This document shows positions 46,257-55,006 of a stretch of 64,000 bases of DNA, piece after piece; the first letter of the stretch is position 1, and every line of letters begins with the position of its first letter. A model generated the notes under the pieces. That model made no database searches. It was not told where the DNA came from and saw nothing but the letters and a program-made list of their open reading frames with translations. The stretch comes from Mycobacterium sp. ITM-2016-00318 (GTDB taxonomy: Bacteria; Actinomycetota; Actinomycetes; Mycobacteriales; Mycobacteriaceae). The position numbers and the translations under genes were made by a program. The stretch covers positions 868,001 through 932,000 of the forward strand of contig NZ_CP134400.1 of the NCBI RefSeq assembly GCF_002968285.2, in the 5' to 3' direction.

Positions 46257-47260
46257 GCGGCGGGGAGGTGACGTGTATGCGATGCGGCGCGACGGCAGTG
46301 CACGATGACCGGTTCTGCGAACGTTGCGGCACCGTGCTGGTTCCCGTACGCCGGGTCGCCGTGCCCCGTGTCGCGCCCGACGAGCCTTCGGTGTGCGCCG
46401 ACTGCGGTGACGGCACCTACGTCGACCAGTACTGCACCGGATGCGGTCAGCGGCGCGCCGAACCCGATCGCGATCAAGCCCGTCTCGGCGGCGTCGTGCT
46501 CGTCACCGACCGCGGGCTCGAACACCCGCGCAATGAGGACGCCGCGGCTGCGGGAGTTGTCTCCTACGAATCGCGCCAAGCGATCGCCGTGGCCCTATGT
46601 GACGGGGTCTCCACCTCGTCGGCGGCCGATACCGCGGCGAAGGCCGCGGCGACGGTCGGGGTGGCCGCGATGCTCAACGCGCTCGCCGCGTGCCGGGAAC
46701 CGGAGGCGGCGGTGCTGGCGGGTCTGGCCGAAGCCGCCAAAGCGGCGGTAGCCGCAGGAAGCGGCACGGCGGATCGCGACATCGCAGCGTCGTGCACCTA
46801 CGCGGCGGTCGCCGTCGCTCCGACGGCCGCGGGCACGGAGATCGCGGTCGGCAACGTGGGAGACAGCAGGGTGTACTGGATCCCCGACCCACCCGCACAG
46901 GCGAGATGTCTCACCATCGACGATTCCGTTGCGCAGGAACTGATCTCCGCGGGAGCCGCCGCCCAGTCGGACGTGGTGCAGTCCGGTGCGCACACTTTGA
47001 CCAGATGGCTCGGTGCCGACGCCGGGCCGACACCGTGGTCGGAGTCCGGCGTCCGGCCGATCACCGTCGCCGAGCCGGGCGTGCTGCTGCTCTGCAGCGA
47101 CGGGCTGTGGAACTACCTCCCCGACGCCGAGGACATCGCGAAGTTCTGCACAGGTAACGATGCAGCGGACGCGGCGCAGGCGCTCGTCGACCACGCGTTG
47201 AGCGCCGGGGGCAACGACAACATCACCGTTGCGGTGATTCCCATCGGAGGGCGGTCATGA
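46253..47260 (+). CDS. PP2C-type protein phosphatase with two zinc-ribbon motifs
   Basis: 335 residues, ATG overlapping the pknG stop (ATGA). Two N-terminal zinc-binding motifs, CMRCG…CERCG and CADCG…CTGCG (residues 8-65), are followed by a PP2C fold: TDRGLEHPRNEDAA (metal Asp after the first strand), VALCDGVSTSS (second metal Asp), AVGNVGDSRVYW, LLCSDGLWNYL and GGNDNITVAV with the last metal Asp. All expected acidic metal ligands are visible. It is the natural opponent of the adjacent kinase. The ribbons resemble those at the kinase N-terminus and may bind a common partner. Confidence 0.85.
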   Translation: MSGGEVTCMRCGATAVHDDRFCERCGTVLVPVRRVAVPRVAPDEPSVCADCGDGTYVDQYCTGCGQRRAEPDRDQARLGGVVLVTDRGLEHPRNEDAAAAGVVSYESRQAIAVALCDGVSTSSAADTAAKAAATVGVAAMLNALAACREPEAAVLAGLAEAAKAAVAAGSGTADRDIAASCTYAAVAVAPTAAGTEIAVGNVGDSRVYWIPDPPAQARCLTIDDSVAQELISAGAAAQSDVVQSGAHTLTRWLGADAGPTPWSESGVRPITVAEPGVLLLCSDGLWNYLPDAEDIAKFCTGNDAADAAQALVDHALSAGGNDNITVAVIPIGGRS

Positions 47261-48987
47261 GTTCGACGCAGCCGCAGCGTGTTTCGGACGTCACCGTCGA
47301 CGTCGACCACAACCCCTACCTTGCCGACGGTAGCGGGCTCGTCGATGCGGTCGTGAGCGTTGCAGTCGGAGCCGACGTGGGCACCGACGAGCCGCCAGAA
47401 CGGGTGGAGGCGATCATCGTCGACTGCTCCACCTCGATGAAGACGCCTGCGGGAAAGTTCGACGAAGCCAAGCGGGCGACGATCGCGGCGATCGACGAGA
47501 TGACCGACGGCACGCTGTTCGCGATTGTCGCGGGCACCGAGAAAGCCACAGCTGTTTATCCCGCTGACGGGATGCCCGCACCGGCGAGCGACGCGACCAG
47601 ATCCGCTGCCGCACAAGCCGTCACGAGCTTGACACCCAACGGCGGAACGGCGATCGGTAGGTGGCTCGCCCACATCCGTGGGATCGCCACACGGCGCCCC
47701 GGCGCGTTGACCCACGCGATCCTGTTGACCGACGGCAAGGACGAGCACGAAACCCCGGAGGAGCTGGGCCGGGAGATCAGCCTCAGCGAAGGCGAATTCG
47801 CCTGCGACTGCCGCGGAGTCGGCACCGACTGGCACGTCGAGGAACTTCGGTCCGTCTCGTCGGCCCTGATGGGCACCGTGGACATCGTCGCGGATCCGGC
47901 AGATCTCGCCGACGACTTCGCCTCGATGATCCGCGCCTCGATGGGCAAGTCGATCCCCGGACTGACCCTGCGGCTGTGGACCCCGGCCGGGGCTCGAGTC
48001 GCGTTCGTCAAGCAGGTTGCGCCGAGCGTGCAGGACCTGAGCGATCGACGCGTCGACGCCGGAAACCACTGCGGCGACTACCCGCTCGGCGCGTGGGGTC
48101 ACGAGGAGCGCGACTACCACATTCAGGTCGAGGTGCAGCCGGCCGACGTCGGCCGCGAGAAGCTGGCCGCTCGCGTGACGGTCGTCGCGGGCGACGACCC
48201 TCTCGGCGAGGGACTGGTGAAGGCGATCTGGACCGCCGACACGGCGCTGTCGGCGCGGATCAGTGACCGGGTCGCGCACTACACCGGCCAGACTCAGCTC
48301 GCGCAGGCGGTCCTGGACGGTCTTGCGGCGCGCAGGAGCGGCGACCTGGTAACGGCGACAGCGAAGTTGCACCGCGCGATGGAACTCGCCGTCGAATCGG
48401 GGAACGACGGAACGGCCAAGCTGCTCAGGAAGTTCATCAAGGTGGACGAGCACACCGGCACCACGCGGCTGCGGCGCGACATCGCCGCGGCCGACGAGAT
48501 GGCACTCGACGCGCGGTCGACGCGGACCGCACGCGCACGGAAGGAGCCTGCGGTCACACCGTCAGCCCCCGAACAGCCGGTCGAATGGACCGCCGTCGTC
48601 ACCGCCGACAAGGACTACTACAAGCGCGTCATCGCCCGTGGCGGCCCGGACACCGTCGAGTTTCCCGAAGTCTTCCCGGCACGCCGAATCGTATTGCAGG
48701 ACAGCACATTGATCGGGCGCAACAGTCGCAAACAAGGTGTCGAACCCGGAATCGACCTCGGCATCCACCCGATCGACCGCGGCGTTTCCACCCAGCACGC
48801 CGTGCTGCGGATCCGTGAATCGGGTCTGACGGTCACCGACCTCGGGTCGACGAACGGCACGAGCGTCAACGAGAGCGACGACCTGCTCGGCAACGGGCAG
48901 GAGACCCCGCTCGTCGACGGGGACCGCGTTCACGTCGGCGCCTGGACCACCATCACGGTCAACAAGTCCGAGAAGAGCCGGACATGA
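47257..48987 (+). CDS. vWA-FHA protein
   Basis: 576 residues, overlapping the phosphatase gene by four bases. An N-terminal vWA domain carries the metal motif DCSTS (Asp56 with MKTPAG following) and continues to about 230 (THAILLTDGKDEHET). A middle beta domain follows, and an FHA domain fills the last ~110 residues (LIGRNSRKQG, STQHAVLRI, VTDLGSTNGTSV). FHA domains read phosphothreonine, so this is a likely substrate or effector of the kinase/phosphatase pair, in the place GarA takes for PknG. vWA, PP2C and kinase also form the TerY-P triad known from stress and conflict systems. Confidence 0.82.
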   Translation: MSSTQPQRVSDVTVDVDHNPYLADGSGLVDAVVSVAVGADVGTDEPPERVEAIIVDCSTSMKTPAGKFDEAKRATIAAIDEMTDGTLFAIVAGTEKATAVYPADGMPAPASDATRSAAAQAVTSLTPNGGTAIGRWLAHIRGIATRRPGALTHAILLTDGKDEHETPEELGREISLSEGEFACDCRGVGTDWHVEELRSVSSALMGTVDIVADPADLADDFASMIRASMGKSIPGLTLRLWTPAGARVAFVKQVAPSVQDLSDRRVDAGNHCGDYPLGAWGHEERDYHIQVEVQPADVGREKLAARVTVVAGDDPLGEGLVKAIWTADTALSARISDRVAHYTGQTQLAQAVLDGLAARRSGDLVTATAKLHRAMELAVESGNDGTAKLLRKFIKVDEHTGTTRLRRDIAAADEMALDARSTRTARARKEPAVTPSAPEQPVEWTAVVTADKDYYKRVIARGGPDTVEFPEVFPARRIVLQDSTLIGRNSRKQGVEPGIDLGIHPIDRGVSTQHAVLRIRESGLTVTDLGSTNGTSVNESDDLLGNGQETPLVDGDRVHVGAWTTITVNKSEKSRT

Positions 48988-51212
48988 CCGATATCGAACG
49001 CGAACTGCACGACGCGAAAGAGCAGTTGGCCGCGAGCAGCGAGATCCTCGCCGCACTCGGCCGCCATGCCTCCGATCCGAGCGCTGTCTGGGACACCGTG
49101 CTGGAATACGCCGCGCGGCTGTGCGGGGCGGCGGCGTCTCAGCTGTTCATTCGCGACGGCGACGTTTTCCGGCTGTCCCGGGTCTCCGACGAGACTCCCG
49201 AGGACTACCGCAGATATCTGATGACACACCCGATCGCGCGCAACCGGTCATCGACCGTCGGCCGTGCCGCCGAGGACAAGTGCACCGTCCAGATCGCCGA
49301 CGTGCTCGCCGACGCCGACTACGGCCGCCTGGATCTGCAGCGGCTCGCCGGCTTTCGTACCCTGCTCTCCACACCGATGGTCCTGCAGGACGAGGTCGTC
49401 GGCGTGCTGGCGATGTGGCGCACCGACGTCGCGCCGTTCGACGACCGTGAACGCCGACTACTCGAGGAGTTCGCCGTTCAGGGCGCGGTCGTGCTGCGCC
49501 AGGTCGACCTGATGCGAGCCCTCGAGTCGCGCGGCGTCGAACTGGCGGACAAGGTCGAACAACTCGAGGCGCTGCGCGAGATCGACGAAGCCGTCGGCTC
49601 GAGCCTCGACCTCGACGAAGTCCTCGAACGCGTCGTCACCAACGCGGTGCGACTCATCAACCTCGGCTTCGGCGACATCACGCTCAACACCGAAGGCGGA
49701 TCGATCCTCGAGTACGACGAGAAAACCGACTCCTTCCATGTCCGCGGCAGGTACGGCAGCAGCCCGACCCTGTGGGAACGTTTGCGGCACATCGTCATGG
49801 ACAGCAGATCCAGCTTTATCGGCCGCAGTGCGCTGGCCGATCAGCCCCTCGAGATCCCCGACCTGGCGGCCGTCGATCGCGACGAGTTCCTCGACACCGT
49901 CTTCGGAGACGGCTGGCGATCGGTGCTCGCGGTCCCGATGATCGTCGGCGAGCAGATGATCGGTGTGCTGGTCGTCCGTCGTCGCGGCACCGGCGACTTC
50001 CCACCCGACGTCACCGAGCTGCTCGAAACCTTCGCAGGCCAGTCGGCGCTCGCCATCGTCAACGCCCGCCTGTACCGCGAGCTCGAGACCCAGAGCCGGG
50101 AGCTCGAGATCGCGAGCAATCACAAGTCGGAGTTCCTCGCGAGCATGTCCCACGAACTGCGGACACCGCTCAACGCCGTGATCGGGTTCTCGGAAGTACT
50201 GCTGGAGCGCATGTTCGGCGACATCAACGAGCGGCAGGAGGAGTACCTGCGCGACATCTGGAACTCGGGTCGTCATCTGCTCCAACTGTTGAACGAGATC
50301 CTTGACCTGTCCAAGGTCGAAGCGGGCCGAATGACGCTCGACCCGACCGTGTTCTCCGTCGCAGGCGCTCTTGAGTACACGTTGGCGATGGTGCGCGAGA
50401 GAGCCGCCGCGAATGCCATCACGATGTCGGTCGACATCGCCGATGAGGTCGGAGACATCGAGGCCGACGAGCTGCGGTTCAAACAGGTGGTCCTCAACCT
50501 GGTGTCGAACGCCGTCAAGTTCACACCCGACGGCGGCAAGGTGTGCGTCCACGCCCACCGGAACGACGCCGAGCTGATCGTCACGGTGACCGACACCGGT
50601 ATCGGGGTTCCGCCCGAGGATCAGGAGAAGATCTTCGACTCCTTCCAGCAGGGTGGTCGCGGGCCCGCGAGGGAAGAGGGCACTGGACTGGGGTTGACGC
50701 TGTGCAGACGCATCGTCGGGTTGTTCGGCGGCCGCATGTGGCTGGAAAGCGCTGTCGGCGTGGGAAGTACGTTCGGTTTCGCGATACCGGCGGCGAGTCG
50801 GTCCACGGGATCGGCGATGATGCCGCAGGACGGTGAGTTCCCCGTCGTGGTCCTCGTCGACGACGACAGGGCCTCCCTGGACCTGATGTCCGCGTATCTC
50901 GACGATGTGCCGGTGCAGGTGGTCCGCGTCACCGACGGCGTCAGCGCACTCGATCTGATCCGCAAGGTGGTACCCGCCGCCGTCGTGCTCGACATCAAGC
51001 TGCCGAGGCTCGACGGCTGGCAGGTGCTCGCCGAGTTGAAAACCGACGGCGACACCGCCGCGGTACCCGTGATCGTCGCCTCCGTCGTCGACGACCGACC
51101 CAGGGGGCTGGCGCTCGGCGCCGCTGTGCAGCTTCTCAAGCCGTTGAGCCGCGACGACTTCGTCGACGCGCTGCGAACCGTCGGTGTGCTCAAAGACGGA
51201 AGGGGTGGTTGA
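48984..51212 (+). CDS. Hybrid sensor histidine kinase (GAF-GAF-HisKA-HATPase-receiver)
   Basis: 742 residues. Two GAF-type domains (about 20-175 and 200-365) are linked by a coiled coil (LADKVEQLEALREID). HisKA has His390 in SMSHELRTPLNAVIG, and the ATP-binding domain has NLVSNAVKFT, DTGIGVP and GTGLGLTLCRRI. A C-terminal receiver follows with DDD near residue 627 and phospho-acceptor Asp670 in VLDIKLP. There is no membrane segment, so the input is cytoplasmic. It overlaps the upstream vWA-FHA gene by four bases and the downstream receiver-cyclase by one. Confidence 0.88.
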   Translation: MTDIERELHDAKEQLAASSEILAALGRHASDPSAVWDTVLEYAARLCGAAASQLFIRDGDVFRLSRVSDETPEDYRRYLMTHPIARNRSSTVGRAAEDKCTVQIADVLADADYGRLDLQRLAGFRTLLSTPMVLQDEVVGVLAMWRTDVAPFDDRERRLLEEFAVQGAVVLRQVDLMRALESRGVELADKVEQLEALREIDEAVGSSLDLDEVLERVVTNAVRLINLGFGDITLNTEGGSILEYDEKTDSFHVRGRYGSSPTLWERLRHIVMDSRSSFIGRSALADQPLEIPDLAAVDRDEFLDTVFGDGWRSVLAVPMIVGEQMIGVLVVRRRGTGDFPPDVTELLETFAGQSALAIVNARLYRELETQSRELEIASNHKSEFLASMSHELRTPLNAVIGFSEVLLERMFGDINERQEEYLRDIWNSGRHLLQLLNEILDLSKVEAGRMTLDPTVFSVAGALEYTLAMVRERAAANAITMSVDIADEVGDIEADELRFKQVVLNLVSNAVKFTPDGGKVCVHAHRNDAELIVTVTDTGIGVPPEDQEKIFDSFQQGGRGPAREEGTGLGLTLCRRIVGLFGGRMWLESAVGVGSTFGFAIPAASRSTGSAMMPQDGEFPVVVLVDDDRASLDLMSAYLDDVPVQVVRVTDGVSALDLIRKVVPAAVVLDIKLPRLDGWQVLAELKTDGDTAAVPVIVASVVDDRPRGLALGAAVQLLKPLSRDDFVDALRTVGVLKDGRGG

Positions 51213-52327
51213 TGGATGACCCCGTAACGGTGCTGGCTGTGGACGACCAGTCGGTCAACCTCCGCCTCCTCGACGCCGTATTGACTCCCCGCGGACATCG
51301 CGTGCTCACCGCTTCGTCGGGAGCCGACGGACTCGCGTTGCTCGAGACCGAGGACATCGACATCGTCCTTCTCGACGTGGTGATGCCCGTGATGGACGGC
51401 TACGAAGTCTGCCGCCGGATCCGGTCTGACCCATCGACGGAATTCCTTCCCGTGGTGATGATCACGGCCAGCGGGAACGAGCAGCGACTCAACGCGCTGA
51501 TGGCCGGCGCCGACGACTTCATCACCAAACCGTTCGACCAGAGCGAACTGCTGGCAAGGGTGGCGTCGCTGGCCCGCATCAAGCGCTACCACGACACCAT
51601 CCGGCGGCAGGCAGCCGAGCTGGCCGCGTGGAACGCCGAACTCGAATCGCGCGTCGCGGAGCAGGTCGCCGAGCTGGAGCGGACCAGCCGGTTGCGCCGC
51701 TTTCTGTCACCGCAATTGGCCGACCTCGTCGTCAGCGACGAACACCTGCTGGAAAGCCACCGCCGCGAGATCGTGGTGCTCTTCGCCGACCTGCGGAACT
51801 TCACCCCGTTCGCCGAGACCAGCGAGCCCGAGGAAGTGATGGGGGTGCTCGCGGAGTACCACGGGGCGATGGGGTCGTTGATTCACGAGTATGGGGGAAC
51901 GCTGGAGCGGTTCACCGGTGACGGCGCCATGGTGTTTTTCAACGATCCGATCCGCCAGGACGACGCCGCGGAGCGTGCCGTCCGGATGGCCCTGCGGATC
52001 CGCGATGCGGTGAACGTCCTCGCCGTCGGCTGGCGGCGACGGGGGCACGATCTGGCTCTCGGACAAGGGATCGCGCAGGGCTTCGCGACACTCGGCCGGA
52101 TCGGCTTCGAAGGCCGCTTCGACTACGCCGCGATCGGCAGTGTCACCAACCTCGCCGCGCGCCTGTGCTCGGACGCGGGGCCCTGGGAGGTGCGTATCAC
52201 CGACCGCGTTCTCGCCGCGATCGAGGACATGGCCGTCGCCGAACCCGTCGGCGACATGCAACCCAAGGGATTCAGCCGAACGGTACGAGTCCATAACATC
52301 CGCGAAATGAACGAGGTGAGCACATGA
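51212..52327 (+). CDS. Receiver domain-class III nucleotide cyclase
   Basis: 371 residues; ATG 51212 overlaps the kinase stop (TGATG). A receiver domain carries DDQS and phospho-acceptor Asp55 in LLDVVMPVMDGYE, with the conserved Lys in FITKPFD. A coiled-coil linker (ELESRVAEQVAELERTSRLR) leads to a class III cyclase domain. The metal Asp are present: Asp193 in FADLRNFT and Asp237 in FTGDGAMVFF. The position usually held by the adenine-specifying Lys before GD is Arg in ERFTGDG, so substrate choice (ATP or GTP) is open. It probably takes phosphate from the adjacent hybrid kinase. Confidence 0.85.
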   Translation: MDDPVTVLAVDDQSVNLRLLDAVLTPRGHRVLTASSGADGLALLETEDIDIVLLDVVMPVMDGYEVCRRIRSDPSTEFLPVVMITASGNEQRLNALMAGADDFITKPFDQSELLARVASLARIKRYHDTIRRQAAELAAWNAELESRVAEQVAELERTSRLRRFLSPQLADLVVSDEHLLESHRREIVVLFADLRNFTPFAETSEPEEVMGVLAEYHGAMGSLIHEYGGTLERFTGDGAMVFFNDPIRQDDAAERAVRMALRIRDAVNVLAVGWRRRGHDLALGQGIAQGFATLGRIGFEGRFDYAAIGSVTNLAARLCSDAGPWEVRITDRVLAAIEDMAVAEPVGDMQPKGFSRTVRVHNIREMNEVST

Positions 52328-53898
52328 CGCAACTCCAAGCCCCGAGCCGGACTCTGGGTCAACTCAACGAAGGCGACCGCTACGAAGCGTTCGACGGCCT
52401 GCAGCTGTCGATGGGTGACGCGTGGGACTCGATCCAGAAGAACCTCGAAGACGAATCCGTCGTCGTGGTCCCGTCGATCAGCATCGAGCGCACCACCGCG
52501 TCCAGCGGCACCGTGATGCAGGCGATGGAGGAACGCGCCCTGTTCCTGCTGCTGCTTCTGCGGCAGCCGCGGCTGCGGATGATCTACGTGACGTCGCAAC
52601 CGATCTCCGAAGCGATCATCGAGTACTACCTCGGGCTGCTTCCCGGCGTCATCCCCAGCCACGCCCGCGCCCGACTCACGCTGGTGCCGGTCGGCGACGG
52701 GTCCCCGACATCGCTGAGCGCCAAGCTGTTGGCGCGTCCGAGGCTGCTGCGCGAAATCCGTTCGCTGATCCCGAATTCCGAACGCTGCCACCTGATTCCG
52801 TACAACACCACACCGCTGGAACGCGATGTCGCACTGTCACTCGGCATCCCGATGTACGGGGCCGACCCGCGGCTGGTCGACATGGGCAGCAAGACAGGCT
52901 GCCGTCGCATGTTCGAAGAGTGCGGGGTGCAGTATCCAATCGGCGCCGAGGATCTCCACTCGGTCGACGACATCGTCGCCGCCGTGAAGGGCATGCGTGC
53001 GCGCCGACCGTCGATGAAACACGCGATCGTCAAGATCAACGAGGGAGTGTCGGGGTCGGGCAATGCGTCGATGGACCTCGACGGACTGCCGGAACCCGGC
53101 GCCCCGGACGAGGCGGCGGCGATCGCCGATCGGTTGCAGCAGATCCGGCCGGAGGCCGAGGGCATGCCGGTGGACGTCTTCCTCGCCGCGTTCGCGAAGG
53201 ACGGCGGAATCGTCGAGGAGCGGATCATCGGGGTCGAGTTGGAGAGCCCGAGCGTGCAGATGCGGGCCCTGCCCGACGGCACCGTGGAGTTGTTGTCCAC
53301 GCACGATCAACTCCTCGGCGGTGCGAGCGGCCAGAAGTATCTTGGCTGTGTGTTTCCGGCAAATCAGGGCTACGCCGCCGCCATCGCCGAGCCCGCGATG
53401 GTCGTCGGACGCCACCTCGCGCAACGCGGCGTACTAGGCCGCTTCGCAGTCGATTTCGTGACCGTTAAGGACGAGAGCGGCGGCTGGACGCCGTACGCGA
53501 TCGAGTTGAACCTCCGCAAAGGGGGAACCACCCACCCGTTCCTGACCCTGCAGTTTCTGTGCGGCGGGACCTACGACGGCGAGCGCGGCGTCTTCCTGAC
53601 GCCGGAAGGGCTGAGCAAGTATCTGGTCGCGACCGACCACCTCGAGGACGACCGCCTCAAGGTGCTGACGGTAGACGACCTCTTCGACGTCGTCGTGCAG
53701 CACGGCATCCACTTCGACCAGTCGCGGCGTACCGGAGTGGTGTTCCACATGATCAGCTGCCTGACCGAATGCGGTCGCATCGGCATGACCGCCGTCGGTG
53801 ACAGTCCCGAGGAGGCGTGGCGGCTGTATCAGGAGGCGGAGACGGTGCTGCTGCGTGAGGCGGATCTGGCGCTGCAGGAAGAGGCGGTCATTCGCTAG
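52324..53898 (+). CDS. ATP-grasp ligase, PGM1-related peptide ligase type
   Basis: 524 residues, overlapping the cyclase gene by four bases. The N-terminal half has a pre-grasp fold (VVVPSISIERT, IYVTSQPISEAIIEYYLGLL). The ATP-grasp core follows, with GSKTGCRRMFEE, AIVKINEGVSGSGN (nucleotide-binding strand and loop), GIVEERI and the metal region YAIELNLRKGGTTHPFL. The C-terminus fits the PGM1 C-terminal domain. PGM1 is the peptide ligase of pheganomycin biosynthesis, so this family is thought to join amino acids or peptides. The acceptor and product here are unknown. It is the last gene of the operon and its stop overlaps the convergent LLM gene by 11 bases. Confidence 0.75.
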   Translation: MTQLQAPSRTLGQLNEGDRYEAFDGLQLSMGDAWDSIQKNLEDESVVVVPSISIERTTASSGTVMQAMEERALFLLLLLRQPRLRMIYVTSQPISEAIIEYYLGLLPGVIPSHARARLTLVPVGDGSPTSLSAKLLARPRLLREIRSLIPNSERCHLIPYNTTPLERDVALSLGIPMYGADPRLVDMGSKTGCRRMFEECGVQYPIGAEDLHSVDDIVAAVKGMRARRPSMKHAIVKINEGVSGSGNASMDLDGLPEPGAPDEAAAIADRLQQIRPEAEGMPVDVFLAAFAKDGGIVEERIIGVELESPSVQMRALPDGTVELLSTHDQLLGGASGQKYLGCVFPANQGYAAAIAEPAMVVGRHLAQRGVLGRFAVDFVTVKDESGGWTPYAIELNLRKGGTTHPFLTLQFLCGGTYDGERGVFLTPEGLSKYLVATDHLEDDRLKVLTVDDLFDVVVQHGIHFDQSRRTGVVFHMISCLTECGRIGMTAVGDSPEEAWRLYQEAETVLLREADLALQEEAVIR

Positions 53899-54913
53899 GC
53901 CTGTCCGAAAGACGTTGCGCGACCGCCCCGTACCGCTCAATGCGCTCCGGCTCGCTCAACGCGTTGTACAGCACAAGGCGCGTCGCGGTGTCGCCGTACT
54001 TCTCTCGCAGCGCGTCGGCCAGGCCGTCCCACGTCGACTCCGTCGCGAACGTCGCGATGTGCTCGTCGGTGATCTGCGCCGCCATGCCCGTGAAGTCGCC
54101 CGCCTTCTGCTTCTCCCTGATGCGCGCCGTCGTCCCCTCGAACCCCGCCTCGTCCCAGATGAACGCGTAGTTCGGCGTGCTCCCGTAGAAGCTCATGGAC
54201 AACCGAACGCTCTCACGTTCCCTGTCCCGCTCCTCATCGCTGTCGCCGACGATCGTCATCACCGGGACGATCACCGCGATATCGCGCACCGATCGCCCCG
54301 ACTTCGCCGCTCCCGCAGCCACATTCGGTACCACGTGCCGCGCGATGTATCCCGGCTCGCCCAACGGATGCACATGCACGCCGTCGGCGACCTCGCCGGC
54401 CATCCGCAGCATCCACGGGTTGACGGCCGCGATATCCACGGCAGGGTCCGGCGCATCGATCGGTCCCGCGCTCCACTGCGGCGTGATGAAGTCCAGGCTG
54501 TAGAAGTCGCCGTGGTGATCGAGCTTCCCCGTGCGGAACGCCGAGAAGCACGCCTTCACCGCGCGCACGTAGTCCCGCAACCGCGGGCCCGGATGCTCGA
54601 ACTCCACCCCGTACCGCCGCACCACATGCCTGCGCACCTGCGTGCCAAGGCCCAGCCGGAAGTTTCCGCCCGTCGCCTCCTGCAACTCCCACGCCTCCGC
54701 CGCGGTTACGAACGGGCTCCGCGGGAACGCCACCGCCACGCCCGTCGACAGCTCCAGCCCCGGCGCCGCCTGCGACGCCACCGCCGCGTTGAGGTACGCC
54801 GTCCGCCCCGTCTCGGTGAACAGCAGCCCCGAGAAGCCCGCCTTCTGCACATTGCTGGCCAGATCAGACACTTTGCCAAGCGGCTGCGGCACCGTCATCG
54901 CGTCGACTTGCAC
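53888..54913 (-). CDS. LLM-class F420-dependent oxidoreductase (TIGR03617-like)
   Basis: 341 residues. GTG 54913 gives MQVDAMTVPQPLGKVSDLA, the usual N-terminus of this family. TIM-barrel motifs include GFSGLLFTETGRTAYLNAA, TGVAVAFPRSPFVTA, LQEATGGNFRLGLGTQVRRH and DGVHVHPLGEP. The frame stays open far upstream of the start (to 55687), but that part lies opposite the DUF1942 gene and is rejected. Uses cofactor F420 by family; substrate unknown. It ends tail-to-tail with the ATP-grasp gene. Confidence 0.85.
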   Translation of the reverse strand: MQVDAMTVPQPLGKVSDLASNVQKAGFSGLLFTETGRTAYLNAAVASQAAPGLELSTGVAVAFPRSPFVTAAEAWELQEATGGNFRLGLGTQVRRHVVRRYGVEFEHPGPRLRDYVRAVKACFSAFRTGKLDHHGDFYSLDFITPQWSAGPIDAPDPAVDIAAVNPWMLRMAGEVADGVHVHPLGEPGYIARHVVPNVAAGAAKSGRSVRDIAVIVPVMTIVGDSDEERDRERESVRLSMSFYGSTPNYAFIWDEAGFEGTTARIREKQKAGDFTGMAAQITDEHIATFATESTWDGLADALREKYGDTATRLVLYNALSEPERIERYGAVAQRLSDRPSE

Positions 54914-55006
54914 GCCCGAACAGTACGCCCGCGCGGGTTCCCGACGTTGATCTTGACGGGTAATCTTCGCCGTGCCACACCAGGTCAACCCGAGAGGTGA
55001 GTCGCG

